Source of the DNA: Planctomycetes bacterium UBA7888
Lineage (GTDB): Bacteria; Planctomycetota; UBA1135
DNA: 64,000 bases
NCBI GenBank assembly: GCA_002500505.1
Contig: DLRM01000025.1
Coordinates: 1-64,000, forward strand
Direction of reading: 5' to 3'
Positions 45,479 to 54,066 of the stretch are shown in pieces. Within the stretch, counting starts at the first letter, position 1, and each line of letters begins with the position of its first letter. The notes below the pieces were generated by a model that worked only from the letters and a program-made list of their open reading frames with translations, was not told the origin of the DNA and did no database searches. A program made the position numbers and the translations under genes.

Positions 45479-46117
45479 ATGTCCGAATTAAAATTTTTGC
45501 TCGCCCGGAAGAAGGGGATGACCCAAATCTTCCGTGAAGATGGCTCTGTGATTCCCGTCACTGTGCTTGAGGCTGGCCCCTGCACGGTCACAGGTTTGCG
45601 AAACGACGACCTAGACGGCTATCAAGCAGTTCAGGTTGGCTTCATTCCTGCACGGGAAAAGCATGTTCATAAACCGCAAAAGGTCGCTGCTGAGAAAGCC
45701 GGCGTGAAACCCTTTCGCGTTCTTAAAGAATTCCGTACCGGAGTTGAGGCTTACGAAGTTGGTCAAGAGCTTAAGGCCGACCTCTTTGAGATCGGGGACA
45801 TTGTTGATGTCGTCGGGACATCGAAGGGGCGTGGCTTTGCTGGGACCATCAAGAGGCATGGCTTCTCTCGTGGTAACGAAACACATGGTTGCATGAATGT
45901 GCGCCGTCCCGGTGCAATTGGCCAGTGTGCTTACCCAGGCCGTGTTTTTAAGGGAACTCGGATGTCTGGTCATTACGGTGCTAAGAAAATCACCGTGAAG
46001 AATCTTGTTGTTGAGGCTGTGGATTCTGATCGCGGACTTGTGTTGGTTCGCGGTGGTGTTCCAGGCCCTCCAAACGGCCTGCTCCAAATCAAAACTGCAA
46101 TAACGGGGACCAAGTAG
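45479..46117 (+). CDS. rplC: 50S ribosomal protein L3
   Basis: 212 aa. Starts with LLARKKGMTQIFREDGSVIPVTVLEAGPC; the long loop reaching the peptidyl transferase centre contains RHGFSRGNETHGCMNVRRPGAIGQCAYPGRVFKGTRMSGHYG. In canonical L3 the corresponding loop has GSIG..ASPGRVFKGKKMAGHMG. It is followed by rplD after 2 bases. Confidence 0.97.
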   Translation: MSELKFLLARKKGMTQIFREDGSVIPVTVLEAGPCTVTGLRNDDLDGYQAVQVGFIPAREKHVHKPQKVAAEKAGVKPFRVLKEFRTGVEAYEVGQELKADLFEIGDIVDVVGTSKGRGFAGTIKRHGFSRGNETHGCMNVRRPGAIGQCAYPGRVFKGTRMSGHYGAKKITVKNLVVEAVDSDRGLVLVRGGVPGPPNGLLQIKTAITGTK

Positions 46118-46119
46118 TC

Positions 46120-46758
46120 ATGGCAACCATCACCACTTATAACCTTGAGAGCGGAGCCACAGGTGAGCGCGAGTTCGCTACCGACCTTGGTGAGAAGCTT
46201 CTTTATCGCACGATGAAGGAGGCGATTGTTCAGTACCAGTCCAATCGGCGGCAGGGCGATGCCCACACCAAGACTCGTGGAAATGTAAAAGGCCACGGAA
46301 AAAAACCTTTTAAGCAAAAGAAAACTGGCCGCGCCCGTGCTGGTGATGTGAAGAGTCCTATTTGGCGCGGCGGAGGAACTGTTTTCGGTCCTCTCAACAA
46401 GCGCAACTGGGGCTATCACCTTCCGCGCAAACAACGCTTAGCAGCACTCAAGAGCGCTCTTGCTGGAAAACTTCAAGATGGCGAAGTCAAGGAAGTTCAA
46501 GGGCTTCAACTCTCTGAGCCTTCCTCGAAGAGTGTGCGCAAAGTGCTTGCAGACCTAGCTCCAACTGGGACTGCCTTGGTGCTCCTCAAAGAGCATGACC
46601 CCATTGCTTTGAAGTCTTTCCGGAACTTCACCAATGTCACCGTTCGCACGGCTTCCGACGCAAACGCCTATGACCTCCTTGCCTGCAAGTGGTTGTTGGT
46701 TCAGGAAGGCGCCCTTGACAATTTGACCAGCCGTTTTGCGGCGAAGAAGGAGGGCTGA
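46120..46758 (+). CDS. rplD: 50S ribosomal protein L4
   Basis: 212 aa. The extended loop that lines the exit tunnel reads GNVKGHGKKPFKQKKTGRARAGDVKSPIWRGGGTVFGP and is complete. In Gammaproteobacteria this protein represses the S10 operon; a structured leader upstream of rpsJ is compatible with that. The rplW start lies 4 bases past its stop. Confidence 0.97.
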   Translation: MATITTYNLESGATGEREFATDLGEKLLYRTMKEAIVQYQSNRRQGDAHTKTRGNVKGHGKKPFKQKKTGRARAGDVKSPIWRGGGTVFGPLNKRNWGYHLPRKQRLAALKSALAGKLQDGEVKEVQGLQLSEPSSKSVRKVLADLAPTGTALVLLKEHDPIALKSFRNFTNVTVRTASDANAYDLLACKWLLVQEGALDNLTSRFAAKKEG

Positions 46759-46762
46759 AAAA

Positions 46763-47053
46763 ATGGCCGCAAACTCTCTTCATTACCAAATCTTGCTCAG
46801 TCCAGTTCTTACTGAAAAGAGCACTGACGAGCAGGCTCGTTTGAACTCTTACCGCTTCGAAGTTGCTGGCGGCGCAAATCGGATTGAAATCCGGGAAGCC
46901 GTTGAAGCCATCTTCGATGTCAAAGTGAAAAAGGTGAACGTCATGGTTCGCCCAGGCAAACCGCGCCGCCGCGGTTTCAACAGCTTTCAAGGCCCTGCAC
47001 GAAAAATTGCAGTGGTCCAACTCCAAGAAGGGCAGAATATCGACCTTCTCTAG
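46763..47053 (+). CDS. rplW: 50S ribosomal protein L23
   Basis: 96 aa. [51 protein letters not shown] is the family core; the loop KPRRRGF reaches the tunnel exit where SRP and trigger factor dock. The ATG at 46763 (MAANSLHYQ) is chosen, since the longer frame starts inside rplD. Confidence 0.96.
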   Translation: MAANSLHYQILLSPVLTEKSTDEQARLNSYRFEVAGGANRIEIREAVEAIFDVKVKKVNVMVRPGKPRRRGFNSFQGPARKIAVVQLQEGQNIDLL

Positions 47054-47064
47054 GGAGTGAAATT

Positions 47065-47898
47065 ATGGGAATTAAGTACTACAAACCAACTTCTCCTGGC
47101 CGTCGCGGCGGGTCCGTCTTGGACCGTGCCGAGCTGACTCGCCAGACTCCTGAGAAGAGTCTTCTTGAGCCTCTCAAGAAAACCGGCGGTCGGAACAACC
47201 GCGGACGCGTCACAGCTCGCCATCGTGGCGGCGGCGCTAAGCGCCGTTATCGCGTGGTTGACTTCAAGCGCAACAAAGATGGCGTACCTGCCAAGGTTGC
47301 CCACATTGAATACGACCCAAACCGTTCGGCCTATATCGCCCTTCTTCATTACGTCGATGGAGAGAAGCGATACATCATTTGGCCAAAAGGTCTCAATCAA
47401 GGTGACATGATTTCTTCTGGGTCAGATGCGGAGCCCAAGGTGGGCTGTGCAATGGAGATGAGAGACATGCCTTTGGGTTTGGAAGTTCACAACGTTGAAC
47501 TTCGCGTTGGCCAGGGTGGAAAAATGGTCCGCTCCGCTGGCGCCTCTGCCCGCTTGGCTGCTAGGGAGGATGGTTATGTCCTTCTTGCGCTCCCAAGTGG
47601 AGAACTTCGAAAAGTTCACGAACGCTGCCGCGCCACAATTGGTGAGGTGGGCAATTCAGATCATCAAAACGTCAAGCTTGGAAAAGCCGGGCGTAGTCGT
47701 CACATGGGTCGTCGTCCACATGTTCGTGGTGTCGCCATGTATCCGGCCGCTCACCCGCACGGTGGTGGTGAAGGTCGCACCATGGGTATGCACCCTGTTT
47801 CCCCTTGGGGCAAACCTGCAAAGGGTGGCAAGACTCGAAACGTTCGCAAGACCACCAGCAAGTTCATCGTTCGCCGCCGCAAGAAGGGGGTGAGGTAG
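47065..47898 (+). CDS. rplB: 50S ribosomal protein L2
   Basis: 277 aa. [17 protein letters not shown] at the start, [22 protein letters not shown], and the peptidyl-transferase-proximal loop [27 protein letters not shown] with the conserved His are present. A ribosome binding site (gggagtg) precedes it. Confidence 0.98.
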   Translation: MGIKYYKPTSPGRRGGSVLDRAELTRQTPEKSLLEPLKKTGGRNNRGRVTARHRGGGAKRRYRVVDFKRNKDGVPAKVAHIEYDPNRSAYIALLHYVDGEKRYIIWPKGLNQGDMISSGSDAEPKVGCAMEMRDMPLGLEVHNVELRVGQGGKMVRSAGASARLAAREDGYVLLALPSGELRKVHERCRATIGEVGNSDHQNVKLGKAGRSRHMGRRPHVRGVAMYPAAHPHGGGEGRTMGMHPVSPWGKPAKGGKTRNVRKTTSKFIVRRRKKGVR

Positions 47899-47902
47899 TC
47901 CT

Positions 47903-48166
47903 ATGGCACGAAGCATTAAGAAAGGTCCCTGGATCGAACCCCGGCTCCATCGCAAAGTCGTTAAGGCTGACGCTGCCGGTGACCGAAAGCCCATCAAGAC
48001 TTGGGCTCGAGCATCCACCATTTTGCCTGACTATGTGGGTCGCACCTTCATGGTCCATAACGGCAAAACATTCTGGAAAGTATTTGTTACGGAAGACATG
48101 GTTGGCCATCGGCTGGGCGAGTTTTCCCCAACACGAACTTTCCGTGGCCATGACAAGAAAGGTTAA
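47903..48166 (+). CDS. rpsS: 30S ribosomal protein S19
   Basis: 87 aa. [70 protein letters not shown] are the family blocks. Four bases after rplB. Confidence 0.98.
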   Translation: MARSIKKGPWIEPRLHRKVVKADAAGDRKPIKTWARASTILPDYVGRTFMVHNGKTFWKVFVTEDMVGHRLGEFSPTRTFRGHDKKG

Positions 48167-48174
48167 GCGCCATT

Positions 48175-48525
48175 ATGAATTTCCCCGCAAGTCATCGTTA
48201 CGCTCGAATTTCTGCAAAGAAGGTTCGGCCGACCGCGAATTTGATTCGTGGTTTAGACGTCAATCGTGCCCTCAATCTACTTACGGTTGATCAAACCCGT
48301 GGTGGATTCTTAATGGCAAAAGTTCTTCGTTCTGCTGTTGCCAACGCAGGCCAGAACGACGCAGTGGATGTGAACAACCTTTACATTCGCGACTGTCGTG
48401 TTGATGAGGGTCCACTCCTTAACGGCCGAATGCGTTACCGGCCTGCCTCGATGGGGCGGTCCATGCCAATCCGGCGCCGCACCTCGCACCTCAAAATTGT
48501 CCTCTCGGAAAGGGAGGCTGGCTGA
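48175..48525 (+). CDS. rplV: 50S ribosomal protein L22
   Basis: 116 aa. ASHRYARISAKKVRPTANLIRGLDVNRALNLL and the tunnel-lining hairpin with RPASMGRSMPIRRRTSHLKIVLSE are standard. Starts 8 bases after rpsS. Confidence 0.97.
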   Translation: MNFPASHRYARISAKKVRPTANLIRGLDVNRALNLLTVDQTRGGFLMAKVLRSAVANAGQNDAVDVNNLYIRDCRVDEGPLLNGRMRYRPASMGRSMPIRRRTSHLKIVLSEREAG

Positions 48526-48527
48526 TT

Positions 48528-49160
48528 ATGGGACAGAAGATTCACCCCATCGGCTTTCGCATCGGGATCAGTGAGCCTTGGCGCTCCCGCTGGTTTGCCC
48601 GCGGCGAAGAGTACGGTGACAAATTGCTTTTGGACTACAAAGTTCGGAAGCTCATCAAGAACCGGTTCAGAATGGGCATTATCTCGAGTGTTGAGATTCA
48701 GCGCCGTTCTGGTCGGATGACCATCATTCTGATGACTACCCGGAAGGGCGAAGTTATTGGGCGTGGCTACGCCACACGGGATGCTCTGGTCACGGATCTT
48801 GAAGAAATGACCGGACTGGAAGTGAAGTTGGATATCCAAGAAGTCCGCCACTGGGACTTGGATGCTCAAACTGTTGCTGAAAACTTGGCCGCCGCTATTG
48901 AGCGCCGCGTTTCCCCTCGTCGCCAACTTAAGCGCATCATTGAAAATTCAATGAATGCAGGTGCAGAGGGAATTAAAATTCAAGTGAGCGGTCGAATTGA
49001 TGGCGCAGAAATGAGCCGTCGTCTCACTCAGCGACAAGGTCGTATTCCTCTTCAAACACTTTCCGCTAAGTGTGCTTATGGATTCGCAGAAGCGAAGACC
49101 ACTTATGGCATCTTGGGAGTGAAGTGTTGGATTTACAGCGGTGAGACCGTTCGCCTCTAG
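48528..49160 (+). CDS. rpsC: 30S ribosomal protein S3
   Basis: 210 aa. MGQKIHPIGFRIGISEPWRSRWFA, a KH domain around RSGRMTIILMTTRKGEVIGRG, and the C-terminal GAEGIKIQVSGRIDGAEMSRR ... TTYGILGVKCWIYSGE match S3. Two bases after rplV. Confidence 0.98.
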   Translation: MGQKIHPIGFRIGISEPWRSRWFARGEEYGDKLLLDYKVRKLIKNRFRMGIISSVEIQRRSGRMTIILMTTRKGEVIGRGYATRDALVTDLEEMTGLEVKLDIQEVRHWDLDAQTVAENLAAAIERRVSPRRQLKRIIENSMNAGAEGIKIQVSGRIDGAEMSRRLTQRQGRIPLQTLSAKCAYGFAEAKTTYGILGVKCWIYSGETVRL

Positions 49161-49171
49161 GAGTATTTGTC

Positions 49172-49678
49172 ATGTTAATGCCTAAACGAGTCAAGTACCG
49201 CAAGACGCAACGCGGAAAAATCAAGGGGACCTACACCTCAGGTCTCGTTGGGGGCAAGGGAGCTGGTGCGAAAAAACTCCACCGCAAAGCTCGTCCGAAC
49301 CCCATTAAGAAGCCTTGCCGCGCCAAGGCCACGCGAGGAAACCGGGTAGCCTTTGGCGACTTTGGTTTACAAGCATTGGAGTGGTGTTGGCTTAGTGCTC
49401 GCACCATTGAAGCGGGTCGTGTTGCAGCGGGTCGTGCTGCTGGCGAGGCCAAGCTTTGGATTCGCGTCTTCCCCCACAAGCCAGTAACTGCAAAGCCTCT
49501 TGAGGTTCGAATGGGCTCTGGTAAGGGTGATGTGGATCGTTGGGTCGCTGTGGTTCTCCCCGGCACCATCATTTACGAACTCGGTGGCGTTGATGAAGAT
49601 GTCGCCCGTCTGGCTTTCAACCGAGTTTCTCACAAGCTCCCCGTCCGCGTCCGCATGGTCGCTCGCAAACACATCTAA
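49172..49678 (+). CDS. rplP: 50S ribosomal protein L16 with a basic insertion
   Basis: 168 aa against 136 in E. coli. The start LMPKRVKYRKTQRGKIKG and everything from RGNRVAFGDFGLQALEWCWLSARTIEAGR onward align without gaps, but about 30 residues rich in Gly, Lys and Arg (roughly 20-53) are inserted between them. The Arg-81 hydroxylation region (RVFPHKPVTAKPLEVRMGSGKG) is intact. L16 stabilises the A-site tRNA and the 5S-23S contact. Confidence 0.95.
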   Translation: MLMPKRVKYRKTQRGKIKGTYTSGLVGGKGAGAKKLHRKARPNPIKKPCRAKATRGNRVAFGDFGLQALEWCWLSARTIEAGRVAAGRAAGEAKLWIRVFPHKPVTAKPLEVRMGSGKGDVDRWVAVVLPGTIIYELGGVDEDVARLAFNRVSHKLPVRVRMVARKHI

Positions 49679-49688
49679 GGCTGTAGAA

Positions 49689-49901
49689 ATGAAACCTTCC
49701 GAAGTTCGCGGTAAAGAAGATTCCGAACTCGAATTCGATGTCGAGAATCTGGAGAAAGAGCTGTTTGACATGAAGTTTCGCAGTCTCACCGAAGGCAACC
49801 CGAACCCATCTAGGATTCGCCGCATTCGCAGAGACATTGCCCGCATGAAGACCGTGTTGTGGGAACGCCAAAAGAACATCCACGGCCAGGAGCCGCGCTG
49901 A
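49689..49901 (+). CDS. rpmC: 50S ribosomal protein L29
   Basis: 70 aa: KPSEVRGKEDSELEFDVENL, then KELFDMKFRSLTEGNPNPSRIRRIRRDIARMKTV. Helical hairpin at the tunnel exit. It starts 10 bases after rplP; the longer frame from 49500 is only its upstream extension inside rplP. Confidence 0.93.
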   Translation: MKPSEVRGKEDSELEFDVENLEKELFDMKFRSLTEGNPNPSRIRRIRRDIARMKTVLWERQKNIHGQEPR

Positions 49902-49903
49902 TT

Positions 49904-50179
49904 ATGACTGAAAACCAAACCACTGAAGCGGTTGAGGCCATGCGGGGAACCCGCAAGCTCATGACCGGAACCGTTTTGAAAAACCAAGCGGACAAAACCA
50001 TTGTCGTTCAGGTTGAGCGCACGAGCCGTCACCCTCTTTACAAGAAGACTGTTCGTATTCGCAAAAAGTTCTACGCCCACGATGAAGAAAATGTGGCCCA
50101 AGTGGGCGACAAGGTTCAAATCATGGGAACTCGCCCTCTCAGCAAGCTCAAGTGCTGGCGCTTAGTCAAGGTTCTCTAG
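49904..50179 (+). CDS. rpsQ: 30S ribosomal protein S17
   Basis: 91 aa. TGTVLKNQADKTIVVQVERTSRHPLYKKTVRIRKKFYAHDEEN and GDKVQIMGTRPLSKLKCWRLVKVL are the OB-fold signature. The ATG at 49904, 2 bases after rpmC, is preferred over a frame inside rpmC. Confidence 0.97.
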   Translation: MTENQTTEAVEAMRGTRKLMTGTVLKNQADKTIVVQVERTSRHPLYKKTVRIRKKFYAHDEENVAQVGDKVQIMGTRPLSKLKCWRLVKVL

Positions 50180-50209
50180 ACAAGTAGCCTAGATCAAAGG
50201 AGAAGAAAG

Positions 50210-50578
50210 ATGATTCAGATGCAAACAAGACTCGATGTCGCTGACAACAGCGGCGCGCGAATCGTTCAGTGCATCAAGGTTTTGGGCGGGTCCAAGCGCC
50301 GCTTTGCTGGAGTAGGCGATGTCATCGTTGCTTCTGTAAAGAAGGCTGCTCCGGGCTCGGATGTCAAGACTGGCCAAGTTGTGAAGGGCGTCATTGTTCG
50401 CACCAAGCAACGGGTTCGCCGGAAGGATGGGAGCTATGTTCGATTTGATACGAATGCTCTTGTCTTGATTGATGGCGAAGGAAATCCGCAAGGGACTCGA
50501 ATTTTTGGAGCCGTTGCTCGTGAACTCAGAGAGCGCAAGTACATGAAAATTGTTTCGCTTGCCCAGGAGGTCGTGTGA
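50210..50578 (+). CDS. rplN: 50S ribosomal protein L14
   Basis: 122 aa. [44 protein letters not shown] and [28 protein letters not shown]. Preceded by a strong AAGGAG ribosome binding site 7 bases before the ATG. Confidence 0.99.
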   Translation: MIQMQTRLDVADNSGARIVQCIKVLGGSKRRFAGVGDVIVASVKKAAPGSDVKTGQVVKGVIVRTKQRVRRKDGSYVRFDTNALVLIDGEGNPQGTRIFGAVARELRERKYMKIVSLAQEVV

Positions 50579-50580
50579 CC

Positions 50581-50889
50581 ATGCATGTTAAGAAAGGAGA
50601 CGAAGTTGTTGTCCTCGCAGGCAACGCAAAAGGACAGCGCGGCAAAGTTTTGCGCACCATGTCCAGTGAACGGCTCGTGGTGGTTGAAGGTGTGAATGTG
50701 CGCACCAAGATTTTGCCCAAGACCCCCAAAAACCCTCAAGGCGGAACGGTTGACCGTGAGGTTCCCGTTGCCGCCTCCAATGTGCTCCTTTGGAGCGAAA
50801 AAGCCGGCAAGGGTGTGCGCACCCGTGTTGAGGGTGAAGGCGCTGCCAAGACCCGAGTCGGAATTCCCTGTGGAACCCAGTTCAAGTAG
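50581..50889 (+). CDS. rplX: 50S ribosomal protein L24
   Basis: 102 aa KOW-domain protein: VKKGDEVVVLAGNAKGQRGKVLRT. A GTG at 50575 overlaps the rplN stop, but GGAGG at 50566-50570 spaces correctly for the ATG at 50581. L24 initiates 50S assembly. Confidence 0.95.
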   Translation: MHVKKGDEVVVLAGNAKGQRGKVLRTMSSERLVVVEGVNVRTKILPKTPKNPQGGTVDREVPVAASNVLLWSEKAGKGVRTRVEGEGAAKTRVGIPCGTQFK

Positions 50890-50893
50890 AACG

Positions 50894-51442
50894 ATGCCCC
50901 GCCTAAACGATTACTACAAAGAAACCGTCTTTCCTTCCCTGAAGGAGAAGTTCGGTTACAAGAACATCCACCAAATCCCCGGTCTTGAAAAGATTGTGGT
51001 GAGTATGGGGGTTGGGAGCGCCGTGGAGACCAAGTCTCGCATGGACGTCGCCGTCAAGGATCTTGGAAAGATTACTGGTCAAAAGCCCGCCATCAAGGTT
51101 GCCCGCAAGTCTGTCGCAAACTTCCGCCTTCGTGCTGGAAGTCCCGTTGGTTGCATGGTCACCCTTCGGAATGAGCGAATGTATGAGTTCTTTGATCGTC
51201 TGGTTTCTGTTGTCCTTCCTCGTATCCGCGACTTCCGCGGCATGAAGGATAAATTTGATGGTCAAGGCAACTACAGTTTGGGTCTGTCTGAGCAGTCCCT
51301 TTTCCCTGAAATCGAACTTGACAAAGTTGAGTTCACCCAAGGCATGAATGTGACCATCGTCACAAGTGCCCGTACCGATGAGGAAGGCCGCGCCCTTTTG
51401 GATGGCTTCGGATTCCCTTTCCGTCGGAAGGAGGACAAATAA
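50894..51442 (+). CDS. rplE: 50S ribosomal protein L5
   Basis: 182 aa 5S rRNA-binding protein. FGYKNIHQIPGLEKIVVSMGVGSA, GQKPAIKVARKSVANFRLRAGSPVGCMVTLR, and the C-terminal MNVTIVTSARTDEEGRALLDGFGFPFR. The ATG at 50894 follows rplX by 4 bases. Confidence 0.98.
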   Translation: MPRLNDYYKETVFPSLKEKFGYKNIHQIPGLEKIVVSMGVGSAVETKSRMDVAVKDLGKITGQKPAIKVARKSVANFRLRAGSPVGCMVTLRNERMYEFFDRLVSVVLPRIRDFRGMKDKFDGQGNYSLGLSEQSLFPEIELDKVEFTQGMNVTIVTSARTDEEGRALLDGFGFPFRRKEDK

Positions 51443-51445
51443 GTA

Positions 51446-51751
51446 ATGGCGAAAAAAAGCGTCAAAAACCGGAATCTAAAGCGTGAAAAGTACGCTGTTC
51501 GATACGCTGAGCGCCGAGCAGTATTGGTGTCTATCATTAAGGACCCCAGTGCGTCTTCGGATGAAAAGGCCGCAGCCTACAAAAAGATTCACTCTATGCC
51601 CCGAGATGCGAGTGCTTGCCGCATTCACAATCGCTGTTCCATTACTGGGCGGCCTCGTGGCTTCTACCGCAAGTTTGGCGTATCTCGCATTGTTTTCCGC
51701 GAACTTGCCCATGAAGGATTCCTGCCCGGGGTTCGGAAAGCTTCCTGGTAA
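51446..51751 (+). CDS. rpsN: 30S ribosomal protein S14, long zinc-free form
   Basis: 101 aa. [15 protein letters not shown], then [46 protein letters not shown]. The length and lack of a second Cys pair mark the E. coli-like C-minus form, unlike S4, L33 and L36 here, which keep their zinc ligands. Confidence 0.97.
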   Translation: MAKKSVKNRNLKREKYAVRYAERRAVLVSIIKDPSASSDEKAAAYKKIHSMPRDASACRIHNRCSITGRPRGFYRKFGVSRIVFRELAHEGFLPGVRKASW

Positions 51752-51762
51752 GGAGATTTGAA

Positions 51763-52164
51763 ATGACTACTACTGATCCAATCGCCGACATGCTCACCAG
51801 GATTCGAAACGGTCTCATGGTGCGTAAGAGATTCGTTGACGTTCCTTCTTCCAGAACTAAGAGCTCCATTGCTTTGACTCTGAAAGAAGAAGGCTATCTC
51901 GTTGACGTGGAACCTGTTTCCAACGACAAGGGTTTTTCTGACCTTCGCGTTCGTTTGAAGTACGACGAAGATGGCGTACCTGTTATCCAAGAAATTTGCC
52001 GCGTCTCTAAGCCCGGGTGCCGGGTTTACGCTAGCTGCAGCGACATTCCAGAAGTTCGTCGCGGGCTGGGAACCACCATTCTCTCCACCTCCAAAGGAAT
52101 CATGAGTGGCCAAAAGGCCCAAGAAGCAGGAGTTGGGGGAGAAGTCCTCTTTACCGTTTTCTAG
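51763..52164 (+). CDS. rpsH: 30S ribosomal protein S8
   Basis: 133 aa. DPIADMLTRIRNGLMVRKRFVDVPSSRTKSSIALTLKEEGYL and the C-terminal GLGTTILSTSKGIMSGQKAQEAGVGGEVLFTVF. In E. coli S8 represses the spc operon. Confidence 0.98.
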   Translation: MTTTDPIADMLTRIRNGLMVRKRFVDVPSSRTKSSIALTLKEEGYLVDVEPVSNDKGFSDLRVRLKYDEDGVPVIQEICRVSKPGCRVYASCSDIPEVRRGLGTTILSTSKGIMSGQKAQEAGVGGEVLFTVF

Positions 52165-52168
52165 AACC

Positions 52169-52714
52169 ATGTCACGCATCGGAAAGAAAGAAGTTCGAGT
52201 TCCATCTGGCGTCACTGTGACCGCCAGTAAGACCGAAGTCCAGGTGAAGGGGCCTAAGGGCAACCTGAGCTTCCCTCTATTTCCTGAAGTCGAAGTCGTC
52301 TTAGAAGGCGACTCTGCGTCGGTTGTTCAAACAGGTGCTGGCTCAGCCAAAAACGCAAATGCACTTCATGGTCTTGTCCGCGCTCATCTCGCCAACATGG
52401 TGGAAGGAGTGTCCGAAGGGTTTACAAAAGCTCTTGAGATTCAAGGCACGGGTTGGAATGCCAAGCCCGCTGGCCAAGGCTTGGAATTGCAAATTGGTTT
52501 CTGCCACACCGTGAAGTGTGATCCACCTGCGGGAGTCGAGATTTCCTTGCCTTCCCCAACGGAAATCGTCATCACTGGCCCTGACAAGCAGGCTGTTGGT
52601 CAGTTTGCTGCCAACGTACGGGCAGTCCGTCCCCCAGAGCCCTACAAGGGCAAAGGAATTCGTTACAAAGGCGAAGTTGTTCGTCGTAAGGCAGGTAAAT
52701 CCCTCGCTTCATAG
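52169..52714 (+). CDS. rplF: 50S ribosomal protein L6
   Basis: 181 aa. Start MSRIGKKEVRVPSGVTVTASKTEVQVKGPKG; C-terminal block PPEPYKGKGIRYKGEVVRRKAGKS. The ATG at 52169, 4 bases after rpsH, is chosen over the frame inside rpsH. Confidence 0.98.
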   Translation: MSRIGKKEVRVPSGVTVTASKTEVQVKGPKGNLSFPLFPEVEVVLEGDSASVVQTGAGSAKNANALHGLVRAHLANMVEGVSEGFTKALEIQGTGWNAKPAGQGLELQIGFCHTVKCDPPAGVEISLPSPTEIVITGPDKQAVGQFAANVRAVRPPEPYKGKGIRYKGEVVRRKAGKSLAS

Positions 52715-52716
52715 TT

Positions 52717-53091
52717 ATGGACCATAAGCAACAAAAAGCAAAAGCTAATAAGCGCCTGCGCAAGGCTCTTGGAGTTCGTCGTCGCCTACGTGCGTCTGGC
52801 GATCACCCGCGCCTTTCCGTTTACCGGAGCTCCAAGCACATCAGTGTGCAAGTCATTGACGACCTTCAGGGTCGCACCGTGGCCGCTGCTGGTGATATGG
52901 AGGCTTCCATGGCTGATTCCTTGAAAGGGAAGACAAAGTCTGAACGCTCTGCCGTGGTGGGAACCGCCATAGCTGAGCGCGCCTTGGCTGCAGGAGTCGA
53001 GAAAGTAATTTTCGATCGCGGCCGTTACTCCTTCACTGGGCGTGTCCAAGCCCTAGCCGATGCCGCTCGGGAGGGCGGCCTAAAGTTCTAA
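52717..53091 (+). CDS. rplR: 50S ribosomal protein L18
   Basis: 124 aa 5S rRNA-binding protein. [44 protein letters not shown] and [28 protein letters not shown]. Two bases after rplF. Confidence 0.98.
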   Translation: MDHKQQKAKANKRLRKALGVRRRLRASGDHPRLSVYRSSKHISVQVIDDLQGRTVAAAGDMEASMADSLKGKTKSERSAVVGTAIAERALAAGVEKVIFDRGRYSFTGRVQALADAAREGGLKF

Positions 53092-53095
53092 AGCT

Positions 53096-53614
53096 ATGAG
53101 CAAGAACAGAGAAAAGACTGAATTCCTTGACCGCGCTGAGGCTGAGAAGCTTGGCGAATTGAAAGAAGAGCGTGTCAAGGTCAACCGTACTGCCAAAGTT
53201 GTAAAGGGTGGCCGCCGGTTTGCTTTCTCCGCACTGACTGTTGTTGGCAACCAAGATGGTGTTGTCGGTTACGGTTTTGGAAAAGCAAAGGAAATTCCAA
53301 TGGCCATGCAGAAGGCCTTCAAGGATGGGCGAAAGCATCTGGTCCGCGTTCCCCGGGTTGAGACTACGATTCCTCACGAAGTGGAGGGCGAGTTCTGTGC
53401 ATCCCGTGTTCGTTTGATTCCAGCTTCCCCTGGTACAGGAATCATCGCTGGCGGCACGGTTCGAGCAGTGATGGAACTTGCCGGTGTGAAAGATATTCTC
53501 ACGAAGTCCTACGGCTCAACCAATCCCATTAATCTCGTCAAAGCCACTGTTGCTGGTTTGGCACTGCTTCGGACGCGCGCAGAAGTTTCTGCTGCCCGAG
53601 GAGTTGAAGTCTAA
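53096..53614 (+). CDS. rpsE: 30S ribosomal protein S5
   Basis: 172 aa. [17 protein letters not shown] motif ([46 protein letters not shown]) and [39 protein letters not shown]. Directly followed by rplO, with no rpmD in between. Confidence 0.98.
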   Translation: MSKNREKTEFLDRAEAEKLGELKEERVKVNRTAKVVKGGRRFAFSALTVVGNQDGVVGYGFGKAKEIPMAMQKAFKDGRKHLVRVPRVETTIPHEVEGEFCASRVRLIPASPGTGIIAGGTVRAVMELAGVKDILTKSYGSTNPINLVKATVAGLALLRTRAEVSAARGVEV

Positions 53615-54060
53615 TGCAAATCCACGATGTAACCCCAAAGGGAGTTAAGTATCCAAATCGAAAGCGCGTCGGTCGAGGCGTGGGTTCGGGCTTGGGCAAG
53701 ACTGCTGGTCGTGGCCACAAAGGCCAGAACTCTCGTTCCGGTGGCGGTGTACGCCCAGGTTTTGAGGGTGGTCAAATGCCCCTTTTCAGAAAGGTGCCTA
53801 AGCGAGGTTTTACCAATGCTCGTTTTAAGAAGCATTACACCCTCGTCAACGTTCAGTCTCTAAACTCCTTTCCTGAAGGAACTGAGGTTGAATTGGCTTC
53901 CGTCCTTGAGAAGGGCTTGGCCCGTCGCACTGGCGGAATGCTAAAAGTCCTTGGTCAGGGCGAAATTTCCGTCAAGCTGACGGTTCGTGCCCATCGTTTT
54001 TCTGACTCCGCAAAAGCCAAGATTGAGGCTGCTGGTGGAACTGTGGAGGTGCTTGGCTAA
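53614..54060 (+). CDS. rplO: 50S ribosomal protein L15
   Basis: 148 aa. RVGRGVGSGLGKTAGRGHKGQNSRSGGGVRPGFEGGQMPLFRKVPKRGF is the family signature. The ATG overlaps the rpsE stop by one base (TAATG). rpmD (L30), usually between the two, is absent. Confidence 0.98.
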   Translation: MQIHDVTPKGVKYPNRKRVGRGVGSGLGKTAGRGHKGQNSRSGGGVRPGFEGGQMPLFRKVPKRGFTNARFKKHYTLVNVQSLNSFPEGTEVELASVLEKGLARRTGGMLKVLGQGEISVKLTVRAHRFSDSAKAKIEAAGGTVEVLG

Positions 54061-54066
54061 AGTTTT

